In this document: piece after piece, positions 27,389 to 36,127 of the stretch
How positions within the stretch are numbered: position 1 is the first letter of the stretch
Layout of the letters: each line of letters starts with the position of its first letter
DNA from: Archaeoglobales archaeon
GTDB taxonomy: Archaea > Halobacteriota > Archaeoglobi > Archaeoglobales > Archaeoglobaceae
Assembly (NCBI GenBank): GCA_003662995.1
Contig: QMZC01000002.1
Location: forward strand, 1-56,005
Length of the DNA stretch: 56,005 nt
Direction: 5' to 3'
The notes under the pieces: model-generated
What the model saw: the letters and a program-made list of their open reading frames with translations, nothing else
Told to the model about the DNA's origin: nothing
Databases searched by the model: none
Made by a program: the position numbers and the translations under genes

Positions 27389-28075
27389 ATGAAAGACTAC
27401 AAGAGGTTCAGATTTAGACATAAAGAAACAATAGTAACAATCTTGGTTGAGCGAGAAGAATATTACAGAGTAGCTATTAAAGCAATACTTAAAGCTAGGA
27501 AGCAGATCGAAAACCACATCTCCAAAGACCCATTTTTTTTAACAGCATTAGAACCCTACGATTGCAACGCTGATGGAATTGTAAAAAGAATGTGTGAGGC
27601 TGCAAAGATTGCTGGAGTAGGACCAATGGCAAGCGTTGCTGGAGCAATAGCTGGTTATGCAGTTGATAAAACAATTGAAGCCGGTGCAGAGTTTATTGTG
27701 GTTGATAATGGAGGAGATATAGCAATAAATTCGGATCGCGAACTAACAGTTGGTATATTTCCAACAAACTTGGCTTTTAAAATTGGTGGTAAAATCTGTA
27801 TTTGTACATCAAGCGGTAAAATAGGACATTCGATAAGTTTTGGATATGCCGACGCTGTAACAATATTCAGCAAAGATTGTTGCATAGCAGATGCCTTCGC
27901 AACTGCTTTGGCAAACGAAATCAAGGAGAATTTTAAACAAAAGGAAATAGAAAACACGCTTGAGAAGTTTTGGGTTAAAGCAAAAAATTACGTTAATGGG
28001 GCAATAATCGTTAAAGATGAATACATTGGATTTATTGGCAACATACCAACCATTGTTGAGGCTGAAGTTGATTAG
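27389..28075 (+). CDS. UPF0280 (COG2122) family protein, sulfur assimilation
   Basis: 228 residues with the family's GVGPMASVAGAIAGY block (near 73-87), VVDNGGDIAI near 104-113, and DCCIADAFATALANEI near 169-184. COG2122 has been linked to persulfide-based cysteine/homocysteine synthesis in methanogens alongside DUF39 and NIL-ferredoxin. Here all three are in one likely operon (gap 19 nt), which supports that role. The CC pair in the C-terminal block is a candidate sulfur carrier; that is inference. Confidence 0.85.
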   Translation: MKDYKRFRFRHKETIVTILVEREEYYRVAIKAILKARKQIENHISKDPFFLTALEPYDCNADGIVKRMCEAAKIAGVGPMASVAGAIAGYAVDKTIEAGAEFIVVDNGGDIAINSDRELTVGIFPTNLAFKIGGKICICTSSGKIGHSISFGYADAVTIFSKDCCIADAFATALANEIKENFKQKEIENTLEKFWVKAKNYVNGAIIVKDEYIGFIGNIPTIVEAEVD

Positions 28076-28151
28076 GATCTGATTACAAAGGGTTGATTTT
28101 GGATGGATAAAAAAGATCAAATTTTTTTATTTGGGGCTACAATTATTGGCA

Positions 28152-28869
28152 ATGAAAGTAATCGTGTGCGGCTCAGTTGGATATGGTGGGATTGAAAAGA
28201 TCAAAAAATTGCAGGAGTTTTTGATGAAAGAAGGATACGATGTAATAGACCAGTTTGAAAAAGCCGATTACAGTTACGTTGACGATTTTAGGGACAAGAT
28301 GGAGTTGTGTGAGAAAATCGTTAAAACCGACATGAGGCTAATTGAGGAGGCTGATGTACTCATTCTCATTTCCGACATCTCAAGCTTCGGTTCTGCAATT
28401 GAAGCTTACAGGTTTTCAATGAGCGGAAAACCAGTCATAACTTATGCGGAAAGCAAAGTAAGATCGCCTTGGTCCTTATTTTTTGCTCAAAAGGTGTGTA
28501 AGAACGTGGACGAGTTAATTGAAGCATTAAGAGATTTTGAATTCGGAAAGATCAAAGTAATTCCAAACGTTTATGGAGACCATGAGGCTGAGTTTATATA
28601 TGAAAACTTCAAATGTGTTTGCCCTGTTACGGGAGAAGAGGATAGGCAAAGATTACAATCAGGTATAAGCCTGATAAGTGGCTTATTGAATACGAATGTT
28701 TAAAGGCTACTTCAAAGGTTTTGAAGAAAAGCCGATACATCACGAGGGAGTCGTTAATACTATCTTTAATGACATCAACAATGCTTTAAATCCAAAGTGG
28801 CTGGAGGTTGAAGCTGAGTTTGAAGAGAGAAGTAATGTGAGGGCTAAAATTAAAAAGTCCAATCTTTAA
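28152..28869 (+). pseudogene. Frameshifted fusion: nucleoside 2-deoxyribosyltransferase-like domain + QueF-L
   Basis: ATG 28152 starts a Rossmann-like domain (MKVIVCGSVGYGGIEKIKKL; EEADVLILISDISSFGSAIEAY) resembling nucleoside 2-deoxyribosyltransferases (about 1-118). The same frame continues into a QueF-like start: FKCVCPVTGEED, with the Cys of CPxTG that in QueF/QueF-L attacks preQ0. The remainder is spread over two other frames: ITIRYKPDKWLIEYECLK (28653-28706), then GYFKGFEEKPIHHEGVV and LNPKWLEVEAEFEERS (to 28869). Two single-base losses (near 28652 and 28705) would restore one 240-residue protein. QueF-L converts preQ0 to archaeosine at tRNA position 15. Confidence 0.7.
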
Positions 28870-28927
28870 TTTCTTGCTCAACAAATCAATCTGAAAATTT
28901 AAATTGTGTTGGAAAGTTAAACAGGGT

Positions 28928-29902
28928 ATGTTTTTCACGGATTGGGAGGGGCCTTGGATTTTAACGGACTTTGCATATGAGCTGGCTGTATCCATTTTTA
29001 ACAACGGCACTTTTTTTGAAAAGTTGAGTAGATACGATGACTATCTGGCTTATGAAGTCAAAAAAGAGGGATATGAGGCTGGAGATACATTAAAATTATT
29101 AGCTCCATTTCTCGTTGCCGCTAAAGTAAGCAATAAAGAAGTGGAAAAGATTGCTGAACTTGTAGCAAGATTTGTTCCCGATTCGAGCAAAGCTATGAAG
29201 TTTTTACAGCAGAAATACAAACCTGTGGTGATTTCAACCAGCTACATACACTACTTATCAAAAACTGCAGAGTTAATCGGCGTAAAAGGATACCTACATG
29301 GAACGGAGATTGATTTTGAGAAGTACGAGTTGGATGAGAGAGAAAGAATGGAGATACTAAATGCCATTGACAAAATCACTTCGCTAAGCGGTGAAGAACT
29401 GATTAATTTCTTGGATGAATTCTTTTGGGTAGAATTGAGAAAAAAAAGGGTAGGCAAAATTCTCGATGAAATAAAGGCTGTTGGAGGGGAGAGGAAAAAG
29501 GAGATCGTGAAAAGATACGTTGAGGAATTTAGTGTTGATAGGATAATTGCTATTGGTGATAGCATTTCCGATTATAAAATGCTTGACTGGGTTAGGAAAC
29601 AGGGTGGATTAGCTGTGTCATTCAACGGAAATGAATATGCGTTGAAATACTCGAATATAGCAATTGTCAGCGATTCAGCAATCAGTGAGGCTTTAGTTGT
29701 GGATTTGTTCATAAGAAGTGGTTATGAGAAACTTAAAGAAATTGAGAAAGAATTAGATAACTATTCAGTTGAGATTAAAAAGCTATTCTTAAACTCCAAT
29801 ACCAAAATTTACCATTTAGACGAAATAGATTACAAAGAAATCTTAGATAAATCCTTAAACATGCGGAGAAGGTTGAGGGGGCGGGTTGGTGAGCTTGGTT
29901 AG
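28928..29902 (+). CDS. HAD-superfamily protein, EhaR-like (COG4030)
   Basis: About 324 residues. The HAD nucleophile motif is FFTDWEGPW (residues 2-10) and motif IV is IAIGDSISDYKML (near 213-225), so it is a predicted phosphatase. The family is annotated as energy-converting hydrogenase A subunit R because of gene context in methanogens, but no Eha genes are here and its function is open. ATG 28928 is chosen so that the HAD strand is N-terminal. Confidence 0.8.
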   Translation: MFFTDWEGPWILTDFAYELAVSIFNNGTFFEKLSRYDDYLAYEVKKEGYEAGDTLKLLAPFLVAAKVSNKEVEKIAELVARFVPDSSKAMKFLQQKYKPVVISTSYIHYLSKTAELIGVKGYLHGTEIDFEKYELDERERMEILNAIDKITSLSGEELINFLDEFFWVELRKKRVGKILDEIKAVGGERKKEIVKRYVEEFSVDRIIAIGDSISDYKMLDWVRKQGGLAVSFNGNEYALKYSNIAIVSDSAISEALVVDLFIRSGYEKLKEIEKELDNYSVEIKKLFLNSNTKIYHLDEIDYKEILDKSLNMRRRLRGRVGELG

Positions 29903-29951
29903 CCTGCAACAATACAAAAAACTAATAAAAAATTTGGTATGAAGAGGATTC

Positions 29952-30854
29952 ATGGACGTAATTGGTTTCGGTGCCCTGAACTTGGACAAAATATACAGAG
30001 TCGATAAGATACCAAGGGAGGATGAGGAGGGTTTTGTAAAAGATGTTGAATTGCATCCTGGTGGTAGTGCTGCGAACACAATTGTAGGTTTGGCAAGGTT
30101 AGGGTTAAAAACTGGCTACATTGGAAAGGTTGGTAACGATGGTGAAGGTGAACTGCTCCTCAAAGATTTTGAGAGGGAAAACGTTGACGTTAATGGAGTT
30201 GTTAAGGCTGAGGGAAGAAGCGGTAATGCCCTGATTTTTGTTGATGATCAAGGACATAGAGCGATTTTAGTTGATCCCGGAGTTAACGATACGATAAGAT
30301 TTGATGAAGTTAATTTAGATTACGTTTCAAAATTCAAACTAATTCACCTAACGTCTTTTATCTGTAAAAATGGGTTGAATTCCTTTTTAAGCCAGAAAAG
30401 GCTGGTTGAATGCTTGGACATAAAGGTTTCGTTTGATCCAGGGATGATTTACGTTGAGAGGGGTCTGGACGATTTAAAGGACATCCTGAAAAGAACAACT
30501 TTGTTCATGCCAAATAGAATGGAAATCGAGATGTTGTTTAACGAAGAATACACAAAAGCTGCAAGAATGGCAATTGAATTGGGTGTTGAAATTGTTGTTG
30601 TTAAGCTGGGAAAGAAAGGTTGCTATATCTACGATGGAAAAAACGAAATTTCTGTGAGGGCTGAAGAAGTAAATGCTGTGGATACTACCGGGGCAGGGGA
30701 TGCGTTTAATGCGGGCTTTATCTTTGGATATCTTAGTGGTAAAGATTTAAAAGATTGTGGCAGATTAGGGAATTTGATTGCTGGCTTAAACATTCAAAAG
30801 GTTGGAGCAAGGGCGGGGTTGCCGAGATATGAGGAGTTGAATTTTGAAAGCTAA
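29952..30854 (+). CDS. PfkB family carbohydrate/nucleoside kinase
   Basis: A 300-residue ribokinase-fold kinase. GGSAANTIVGLARLG (near 37-51) is the N-terminal PfkB signature and DTTGAGDAFNAGF (near 242-254) is the C-terminal one with the catalytic Asp. The substrate cannot be deduced. It follows EhaR-like by 49 nt in the same direction. Confidence 0.92.
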   Translation: MDVIGFGALNLDKIYRVDKIPREDEEGFVKDVELHPGGSAANTIVGLARLGLKTGYIGKVGNDGEGELLLKDFERENVDVNGVVKAEGRSGNALIFVDDQGHRAILVDPGVNDTIRFDEVNLDYVSKFKLIHLTSFICKNGLNSFLSQKRLVECLDIKVSFDPGMIYVERGLDDLKDILKRTTLFMPNRMEIEMLFNEEYTKAARMAIELGVEIVVVKLGKKGCYIYDGKNEISVRAEEVNAVDTTGAGDAFNAGFIFGYLSGKDLKDCGRLGNLIAGLNIQKVGARAGLPRYEELNFES

Positions 30855-30934
30855 TAGAAACGAATTTGGAGGGCTTTGACATCAATCGTATAAGGAAGAT
30901 AGGCTAGTGTCTCTTAGTGAATTTGTTTTTCTTC

Positions 30935-31441
30935 TCACAATTCAATCACATTCTTTCCCCTTTCAGATGGAACAACCTTTATCTTAGCATTCTTAAACTT
31001 CAAATCAAATGTTTTTCCTAAAACTCTATCTAAAAACACCGCTAAAGCCGCAACTTCGCTGTGTGGCTGGTTTCCTATTGATATGTTTGAATCGCACATC
31101 TCATAGACTTCTGGTGGCACTTTCTCAGCTCCAACAACCACTAAAATTCGATCAGCTTTCCTAATCTCATCAATTTTTTCAATCAATGGCAACCCATACA
31201 TTGTTAAATGCACCTTTAATCCATTAAATTTCTTCAAAAAACTCCTCCACTCAACCTTCTCAATAAAAAAATCTCCTCCCCACCTCTCAACAACATCTTT
31301 AACGCTATCAAAAACAGAATCATCGTAAACATCAAAGTAAATGCCTTTTGCTCCTAAAGCTCTGGCTGTTAAAGCCACATGGGTTGAAATCCTCTTATCT
31401 CTCCCAACTCTATGTCCGAGTCTTAATACGTAGATTTCCAT
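30935..31441 (-). CDS. trm56: tRNA (cytidine(56)-2'-O)-methyltransferase
   Basis: 168 residues of the archaeal SPOUT enzyme that 2'-O-methylates C56 in the T-loop. The family start [20 protein letters not shown] and [21 protein letters not shown] near 128-148 (knot, SAM site) are clear. Its start lies 58 nt from the left edge of the mobile island, whose insertion separated it from pycB. Confidence 0.95.
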   Translation of the reverse strand: MEIYVLRLGHRVGRDKRISTHVALTARALGAKGIYFDVYDDSVFDSVKDVVERWGGDFFIEKVEWRSFLKKFNGLKVHLTMYGLPLIEKIDEIRKADRILVVVGAEKVPPEVYEMCDSNISIGNQPHSEVAALAVFLDRVLGKTFDLKFKNAKIKVVPSERGKNVIEL

Positions 31442-31499
31442 AGAAGTTGTAAGGAACTACACCTTAATATTTTCACTGTTAAACAATTAAAAAAGAAAG

Positions 31500-31529
31500 T
31501 AAAAAAGGGTTCTGTTAACTTATTGTTGG
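31500..31529 (+). repeat. Left target repeat and terminal inverted repeat of the island
   Basis: TAAAAAAG (31500-31507), GGTT, then the 18-bp terminal repeat CTGTTAACTTATTGTTGG (31512-31529). Its complement occurs at the right end. Confidence 0.75.
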
Positions 31530-31548
31530 TGAGATGAAAAATAAAAAA

Positions 31549-31990
31549 TTATTGAGTTCCTATCATCGCTCCATTAGAAACAAACCCTATCAACTTAGTT
31601 TGATAATATGTGGCCTCTCTTATCAAATCTTCCCAACTGTTTTCTATTTTCAAATTAATTCCATAAGCTTCAGCAGGTGTTTTACCCTTTAAACTCAAAT
31701 GAGGTCTTAAGAAGTTATAGTAAACAAACAACCATCTAACCAAACTTTAGCTGTTTCTTCACTTTTCAAACCTCTTAGAGGTTTCAACTTATCCTTTAGG
31801 GTTCCATGCGATCTTTCGACGACATTATTTGTTTCTCTTGCTTTTATTCCTGCTTTTCTTACGAATTCTACTCTATGCTCCTTATACCTGCTGTAAAAAA
31901 CTTTCTTGAAACTTTTCTCATAAGCCTACAAACCATCTACAACTATTCTCTTTGGTCTTTCAGTAGATTCTTTCCTTTGCTTTTTCCATA
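31549..31990 (-). pseudogene. IS6-like DDE transposase, decayed
   Basis: Three broken pieces on the minus strand: RPKRIVVDGL, stop, AYEKSFKKVFYSRYKEHR and ARETNNVVERSHGTLKDKLK with the DDE-type ERSHGTLK segment; then after a frameshift near 31740 the C-terminus LFVYYNFLRPHLSLKGKTPAEAYG to a stop at 31549. The YYNFLRPH...GKTPAE ending is typical of IS6/IS240-like transposases in archaea. The N-terminal helix-turn-helix region is missing, and there is both a stop and a frameshift, so the element cannot move itself. Confidence 0.75.
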
Positions 31991-32002
31991 TTTGGTGCTA
32001 AA

Positions 32003-32165
32003 ATGATAGAGAAGAAGATTGAGGATATTAAGGAAGAGTTAGAAGACGATATGCTCTCGGTTTTGGTGGACTTACTTATAGAGAGAAATTATAACTGATG
32101 AAGAATGGGAAAAGAGAGTCAAGAAGAAGTTAGAAGAAAGTGGAAAACTAGGAAAGATTCAATAA
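32003..32165 (+). pseudogene. Small charged protein, frameshifted, unknown
   Basis: ATG 32003 opens MIEKKIEDIKEELEDDMLSVLVDLLIE; after a 1-nt shift near 32088 the same type of helix continues EIITDEEWEKRVKKKLEESGKL to TAA 32165. Together about 54 residues of amphipathic, Glu/Lys-rich helix. It could be an antitoxin-like or other small accessory protein, but I recognise no family. Confidence 0.35.
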
Positions 32166-32166
32166 C

Positions 32167-32480
32167 TTAAAGTAAATTAGCAAGCTTCTTTATATCTTTA
32201 TTAGCCACATGCGTGTAAATCTGAGTTGTTCTCAGGCTTTTATGTCCCAACAATTGTTGGATGTATCTTATATTGCTTCAGCTTCAAGTAAGTGGGTAGC
32301 AAAACTGTGCCTAAGTGTATGGGAGTTACTTTTTCCTTTATTTCTGCTTTTTTCGAAGATTTCTTCACTATTTGCTGAATCTTCTTAATGTGAATAATAT
32401 CTCTGTCAGAAATCTATATCCTGCCATTTCAGGTTTCTGACTTCATCCAATCTTAAACCGGAAAATAGAAATAGTGAAAC
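32167..32480 (-). pseudogene. Tyrosine recombinase (XerC/integrase-like), C-terminal remnant
   Basis: Minus-strand pieces give the C-terminal catalytic domain of a tyrosine recombinase: FLFSGLRLDEVRNLKWQDIDF (first catalytic Arg region), stop and frameshift, then TLRHSFATHLLEAEA (HxLRH motif), stop, then RYIQQLLGHKSLRTTQIYTH, in which the Tyr is the nucleophile, to TAA 32167. The order Arg / HxxR / H / Tyr is complete, but stops and shifts break it and the N-terminal half is lost. It faces away from the cassette-like genes to its right, as integron integrases do. Confidence 0.8.
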
Positions 32481-32481
32481 T

Positions 32482-32712
32482 ATGTTGATGGTGGTAATTA
32501 GAGGGATTATACCAGTATTTAACTCTGTATTATACAAAACTAGGATATATAATTTTATTAAGATTTTATGTGGTAAATATGAATATATCTCGCCACGACC
32601 TGGAGAATATATTTGGGAGAATTGGGGAAAATATAGTGAAACCCAATATTGCACTTCCTGCAAATATCAAAATTATTGCGGTCTCATTACTAAAGAGAAA
32701 AATGAAATGTGA
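32482..32712 (+). CDS. Uncertain ORF with a CxxC-x5-C motif
   Basis: A 76-codon frame next to the recombinase remnant, ending CTSCKYQNYCGLITKEK, which resembles the Cys pattern at the end of some radical SAM/SPASM or zinc proteins. The front half is partly antisense to the recombinase remnant and has no family features. It ends about 75 nt before the first attC-like repeat. It may be a fragment. Confidence 0.25.
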   Translation: MLMVVIRGIIPVFNSVLYKTRIYNFIKILCGKYEYISPRPGEYIWENWGKYSETQYCTSCKYQNYCGLITKEKNEM

Positions 32713-32789
32713 AGCAATATTAGAGATCGTGATCTTGGGGCGGAACCCTTCGTCGCTTCGCTCCTCGCCCTCACTTCGTTCGAGTCATA

Positions 32790-32871
32790 TAACAAGCGGG
32801 TATGCGGTTCGCCTCGCTCATCCAAATGCCACCGCCAAACTTATATCTCGTCGAGATATTACTAAACGATG
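32790..32871 (+). repeat. attC-like hairpin repeat 1
   Basis: Begins TAACAAGCGGGTATGCGG and contains TCGCTCATCCAAAT and CCGCCAAACTTATATCTCG, all shared with repeats 2 (and more loosely 3). It forms an imperfect stem of about 20 bp around the TCGCTCATCC loop. It lies directly before the methylase gene; a GC-rich CTTCG-containing stretch (32740-32785) precedes it and is also shared with repeat 2. Confidence 0.6.
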
Positions 32872-32981
32872 ATGATTAGCGGGGACACTTCGAAAATCCG
32901 CTTACCGTTAGCAGAAATTCTGCACGCCGCCTTAGAAATATTTAAAAATATGAAAAAACTATATTTAAGGAGATGAGGAAA

Positions 32982-34976
32982 ATGAAAAAAGTAAAAACAT
33001 TAGACTTGTTTACACAACAATTAATACCACTCGATCTTCCGGATATATTCAGGAAGATATACTATTTTCTATATTCAAATAGTAACATACCACGTGCAGA
33101 AAGACTTGGTAGTGAAATGATAAAACTTCTGTTTTGTAAGATATATGATGAACTAAATCAAAGAAGTGTGTTTAAGACTCATAAAAACGAAAGTGAAAAA
33201 GAAGTTGGAGAGAAAATAAGAAAATTATTTGAAGAAGTAAAAGAGAAGTATCCAGACGTTTTTAACAAAGATGATAAAATATATCTTGATAACAAATCAA
33301 TAAAATCCATAGTAGCTTTTTTACAAAATTATACTTTAACAAACACAGAAAGAGATGTAATTAGTGAATCCTTTCAGGCATTTTGGGGACCAGGTCTTAG
33401 AGGAGAAAAAGGACAATTTTTTACGCCTAGAAATGTTGTAAAGATGTGCGTAAAAATGCTAAATCCTAAACCAGGGGATAGAGTAATCGATCCCGCATGT
33501 GGCTCAGGTGGTTTTCTTATTGAAGTATTATCTCATTTAAAAAGTAAAGGTGCATCAAATATTTTTGGTATTGATAAAGAGATAGATTTAGTAAAAATTA
33601 GTAAGGCTTATATGGCCATAGTCGGAGACGGACATTCAAACATATTTTGCGCGGATAGTCTATATCCTGAAAGTTGGCCTGAGGACATGAAGAATAAAAT
33701 AAATGATGGTTCTTTTAATATAGTTCTCACAAATCCTCCATTCGGAGCTAAAATACATGTAGAGGATAAAAAAATACTTAAAAACTTTAAGTTAGCACAC
33801 AAATGGATTAAAGATAAAAATGGCGATTGGAAAATAACTAATAAAATAACAAAACAAGTTCCTCAAGTATTATTTATAGAGAGATGCCTTCAACTTTTGA
33901 AACCTGGCGGTAAGATGGCAATAGTTTTACCTGATGGCATTTTTGGCAATCCAAGTGATAGTTATATTTGGAAATATATTCTTAATGAGGCAAAAATTTT
34001 GGCAATTGTTTCCCTTCCACCAGAAACATTTTTGCCGAGTACACATACCAAAACAAGCGTTCTTTTCTTAGAGAAAAAAGAATCTAATGATGAGAAGGAT
34101 TATCCAATATTCATGGCAATAGCGGAAAAAGTAGGGCATGATAAGAATGGAAAAACCATATTTAAGATGGACAAAAACGGTCGGTATATTCTAGATGAAT
34201 ACGGAAATAAAATTATTGACGATGACTTACCAATAATAGTAAATAGATATTTAGAGTATGTTTCTACTGGGAAATTGAAGAAAAATGATAGATTTGGTTT
34301 TGTTGTAAGACTGTCTCAAATAAAAAATAATATCTTCATTCCAAGTTATTATGATCCTGAAGTGAAAGAAGAACTTATCAAATTAGAAAAAAGTAAATAT
34401 AAGTTAGTATCTATTGGTGAGCTTGAGAAGCAAAAAATTATATCTATCAAAAGAGGGCATGAAGTAGGATCAAAGTTTTATGGACTAGGAAATGTTCCTT
34501 TTGTTAGAACTTCTGATATTGTTAATTGGGAAATCAAAGTCGATCCTATAAAGTGTATTCCAGAGGAAATTTATGAAAAATACAAAAACAGACAAGATAT
34601 AAAAGAATGGGATATTCTCTTAGTAACTGATGGAACATTTTTGATAGGTAGAACTGCAATTGTTACCCCATTAGATAAAAAGATTGTAATTCAAAGTCAT
34701 ATCAGAAGAATTCGTTGTTTAAAGCCAGATTTATTGCATCCTTTTCTTTTACTCTATCTCCTCAATACACCAATTGTTCAAAAACAAATAAAAGAAAAAA
34801 CTTTTGTTCAAGCAACGATCTCCACTGTAGGCAATAGACTTAAAGAAATTATTTTACCAATTCCTAAGGAAGATACAGAAAAAAATAAAATAATCAAAGA
34901 AGTTGAAGAAATAGTAAAATTAAAGATGAAAGCAAAAGAGAAAATGGATATGCTGTTAAATAATAAGGAGGTGTGA
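32982..34976 (+). CDS. N6-adenine DNA methyltransferase fused to a single specificity (HsdS-like) domain
   Basis: About 664 residues. An HsdM-type N-terminal helical domain (about 1-140) is followed by motif I FTPRNVVKM...DPACGSGGFL (near 150-180) and the catalytic motif IV TNPPFG (near 250). From about 455 there is one HsdS target-recognition domain (ISIKRGHEVGSKFYGLGNVPFVRTSDI) and a long coiled helix at the end. A single recognition domain would act as a dimer on a palindromic split site. ATG 32982 is set by AAGGAG at 32967-32972; ATG 32973 is also in frame. GC is very low compared with core genes. Confidence 0.88.
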   Translation: MKKVKTLDLFTQQLIPLDLPDIFRKIYYFLYSNSNIPRAERLGSEMIKLLFCKIYDELNQRSVFKTHKNESEKEVGEKIRKLFEEVKEKYPDVFNKDDKIYLDNKSIKSIVAFLQNYTLTNTERDVISESFQAFWGPGLRGEKGQFFTPRNVVKMCVKMLNPKPGDRVIDPACGSGGFLIEVLSHLKSKGASNIFGIDKEIDLVKISKAYMAIVGDGHSNIFCADSLYPESWPEDMKNKINDGSFNIVLTNPPFGAKIHVEDKKILKNFKLAHKWIKDKNGDWKITNKITKQVPQVLFIERCLQLLKPGGKMAIVLPDGIFGNPSDSYIWKYILNEAKILAIVSLPPETFLPSTHTKTSVLFLEKKESNDEKDYPIFMAIAEKVGHDKNGKTIFKMDKNGRYILDEYGNKIIDDDLPIIVNRYLEYVSTGKLKKNDRFGFVVRLSQIKNNIFIPSYYDPEVKEELIKLEKSKYKLVSIGELEKQKIISIKRGHEVGSKFYGLGNVPFVRTSDIVNWEIKVDPIKCIPEEIYEKYKNRQDIKEWDILLVTDGTFLIGRTAIVTPLDKKIVIQSHIRRIRCLKPDLLHPFLLLYLLNTPIVQKQIKEKTFVQATISTVGNRLKEIILPIPKEDTEKNKIIKEVEEIVKLKMKAKEKMDMLLNNKEV

Positions 34977-34979
34977 ATT

Positions 34980-35960
34980 ATAGCAAAAGGAAGAACAGTT
35001 TCCGCAACGGAACTTACGGACAGAGATAGGTGGGCACTTGAGATATGCAGTACAATAAGCAACAGACTTGCAGAGTTAATAACTGAACCTGAACAAAGAG
35101 AGGATTTCATTAAAAATTATGGAAGAGTACACTTTAGTAGAGATGCAGGTCTTGGAAGGGCCGGGGGAAAATTACAAAGAGACGCTTTATGCACTCGTGG
35201 ACGAACAGATAAGGCACCATTTTCTAATCGTAATCTAAGATGGCACCCTTTAATAGTCGCTATGGAAACGCCAGATTATGCAAAAGAAGTTGAAGAAATA
35301 ACCGTTGACGACCATTCCCTTGTCTTTGTTATAGATGGAGAACTTTGGTATCCTAAGGATGTTCATGAGCTTCCTAAGGTATATTGTGCACAATATCATA
35401 AATGGTATGAAATAAAAGATGAACTTGTAAAATGGAATGATGAGGATTGGACAAGAAATTCATGTGTGATTCCTGCGATGGAATATTCTACATTGGAATA
35501 CTCTATCGAAGTTTTTGCTGTTTTAGGAATAGCAATAGTAAATAATTTTTATGGAGTATCTGTAGAAGATGCTTTTAATGCAGTTCAAGAAGCTTTCAAA
35601 GAGAGAGAATATGCTCCTGGTTCAGAGTTTCCAAACGAAAGGGAAATTAAGGATGTTGTTTTATGTCCTCTATGTTTACAACCTTTAAATGTACCGCCTG
35701 GTAATCTTTCTTTACCAGAAAGAGAAGATACTTTTCAGCCACCCTGGAGAAAGTCTAAAAGGAAAGAAGGAGAAGCGGAAGCTTTACAGCTATTTCATAC
35801 ATATCCGTTGAAAGAAAGTGAAATACTTCATACACCTAAATTAGTACGCTATGGGCATAGATGGTGTAATGTGGCAATGGCAGATCATTCCGTTGAAGAA
35901 ACAGTAGACTTTATGAGAAAAGTAGTTGAAGAGCATGAAAGAAAGAGTAGAGAAAGCTAA
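34980..35960 (+). CDS. Probable restriction endonuclease partner (possibly BstXI-like), non-ATG start
   Basis: The frame is open from right after the methylase stop (34976) to TAA 35960, about 326 residues. The first ATG (35262) is 95 codons in, yet the upstream part reads as real protein (AKGRTVSATELTDRDRWALE; NYGRVHFSRDAGLGRAGGKL). GGAGGTG at 34967-34973 sits correctly for an ATA at 34980, so this is either a rare start or a lost ATG. Two Cys pairs (CPLCLQPL; later HRWCN) suggest a zinc site. Position after an M-S fusion implies the cognate nuclease; the BstXI likeness is a guess from memory. Confidence 0.6.
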   Translation: MAKGRTVSATELTDRDRWALEICSTISNRLAELITEPEQREDFIKNYGRVHFSRDAGLGRAGGKLQRDALCTRGRTDKAPFSNRNLRWHPLIVAMETPDYAKEVEEITVDDHSLVFVIDGELWYPKDVHELPKVYCAQYHKWYEIKDELVKWNDEDWTRNSCVIPAMEYSTLEYSIEVFAVLGIAIVNNFYGVSVEDAFNAVQEAFKEREYAPGSEFPNEREIKDVVLCPLCLQPLNVPPGNLSLPEREDTFQPPWRKSKRKEGEAEALQLFHTYPLKESEILHTPKLVRYGHRWCNVAMADHSVEETVDFMRKVVEEHERKSRES

Positions 35961-36016
35961 AACTTTCGGCGCGCGGAACTCTTCGCCTGCTATCGCAGGC
36001 TCGCTCTTCGGATCTG

Positions 36017-36100
36017 CTAACAGGTGGATATGTGGCTCGCCATCGCTCATCCAAATTTGCCCTTACGGCGAAACTTCACATATCTCCAGAACGTTAAGCG
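36017..36100 (+). repeat. attC-like hairpin repeat 2
   Basis: CTAACAGGTGGATATGTGG...CACATATCTCCAGAACGTTAAGCG. The arms GGATATGTG and CACATATC pair, the loop holds TCGCTCATCCAAAT as in repeat 1, and the end GTTAAGC fits the integron core GTTRRRY. It starts 57 nt after the nuclease stop codon. Confidence 0.65.
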
Positions 36101-36127
36101 ACATTGCCTGTAGGAGGAGCACAAAAA

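Noticed and set aside
32570-32872. 100-codon frame running through the first hairpin repeat
   Set aside because: Its second half is translated repeat sequence (Ser/Arg-rich), and it overlaps the better-looking 32482-32712 frame; coding is unlikely.
36017-36100. tRNA or other structured RNA in the hairpin repeat
   Set aside because: No T-loop or anticodon pattern; the similarity among the three copies and their position between genes fit a recombination or repeat element.
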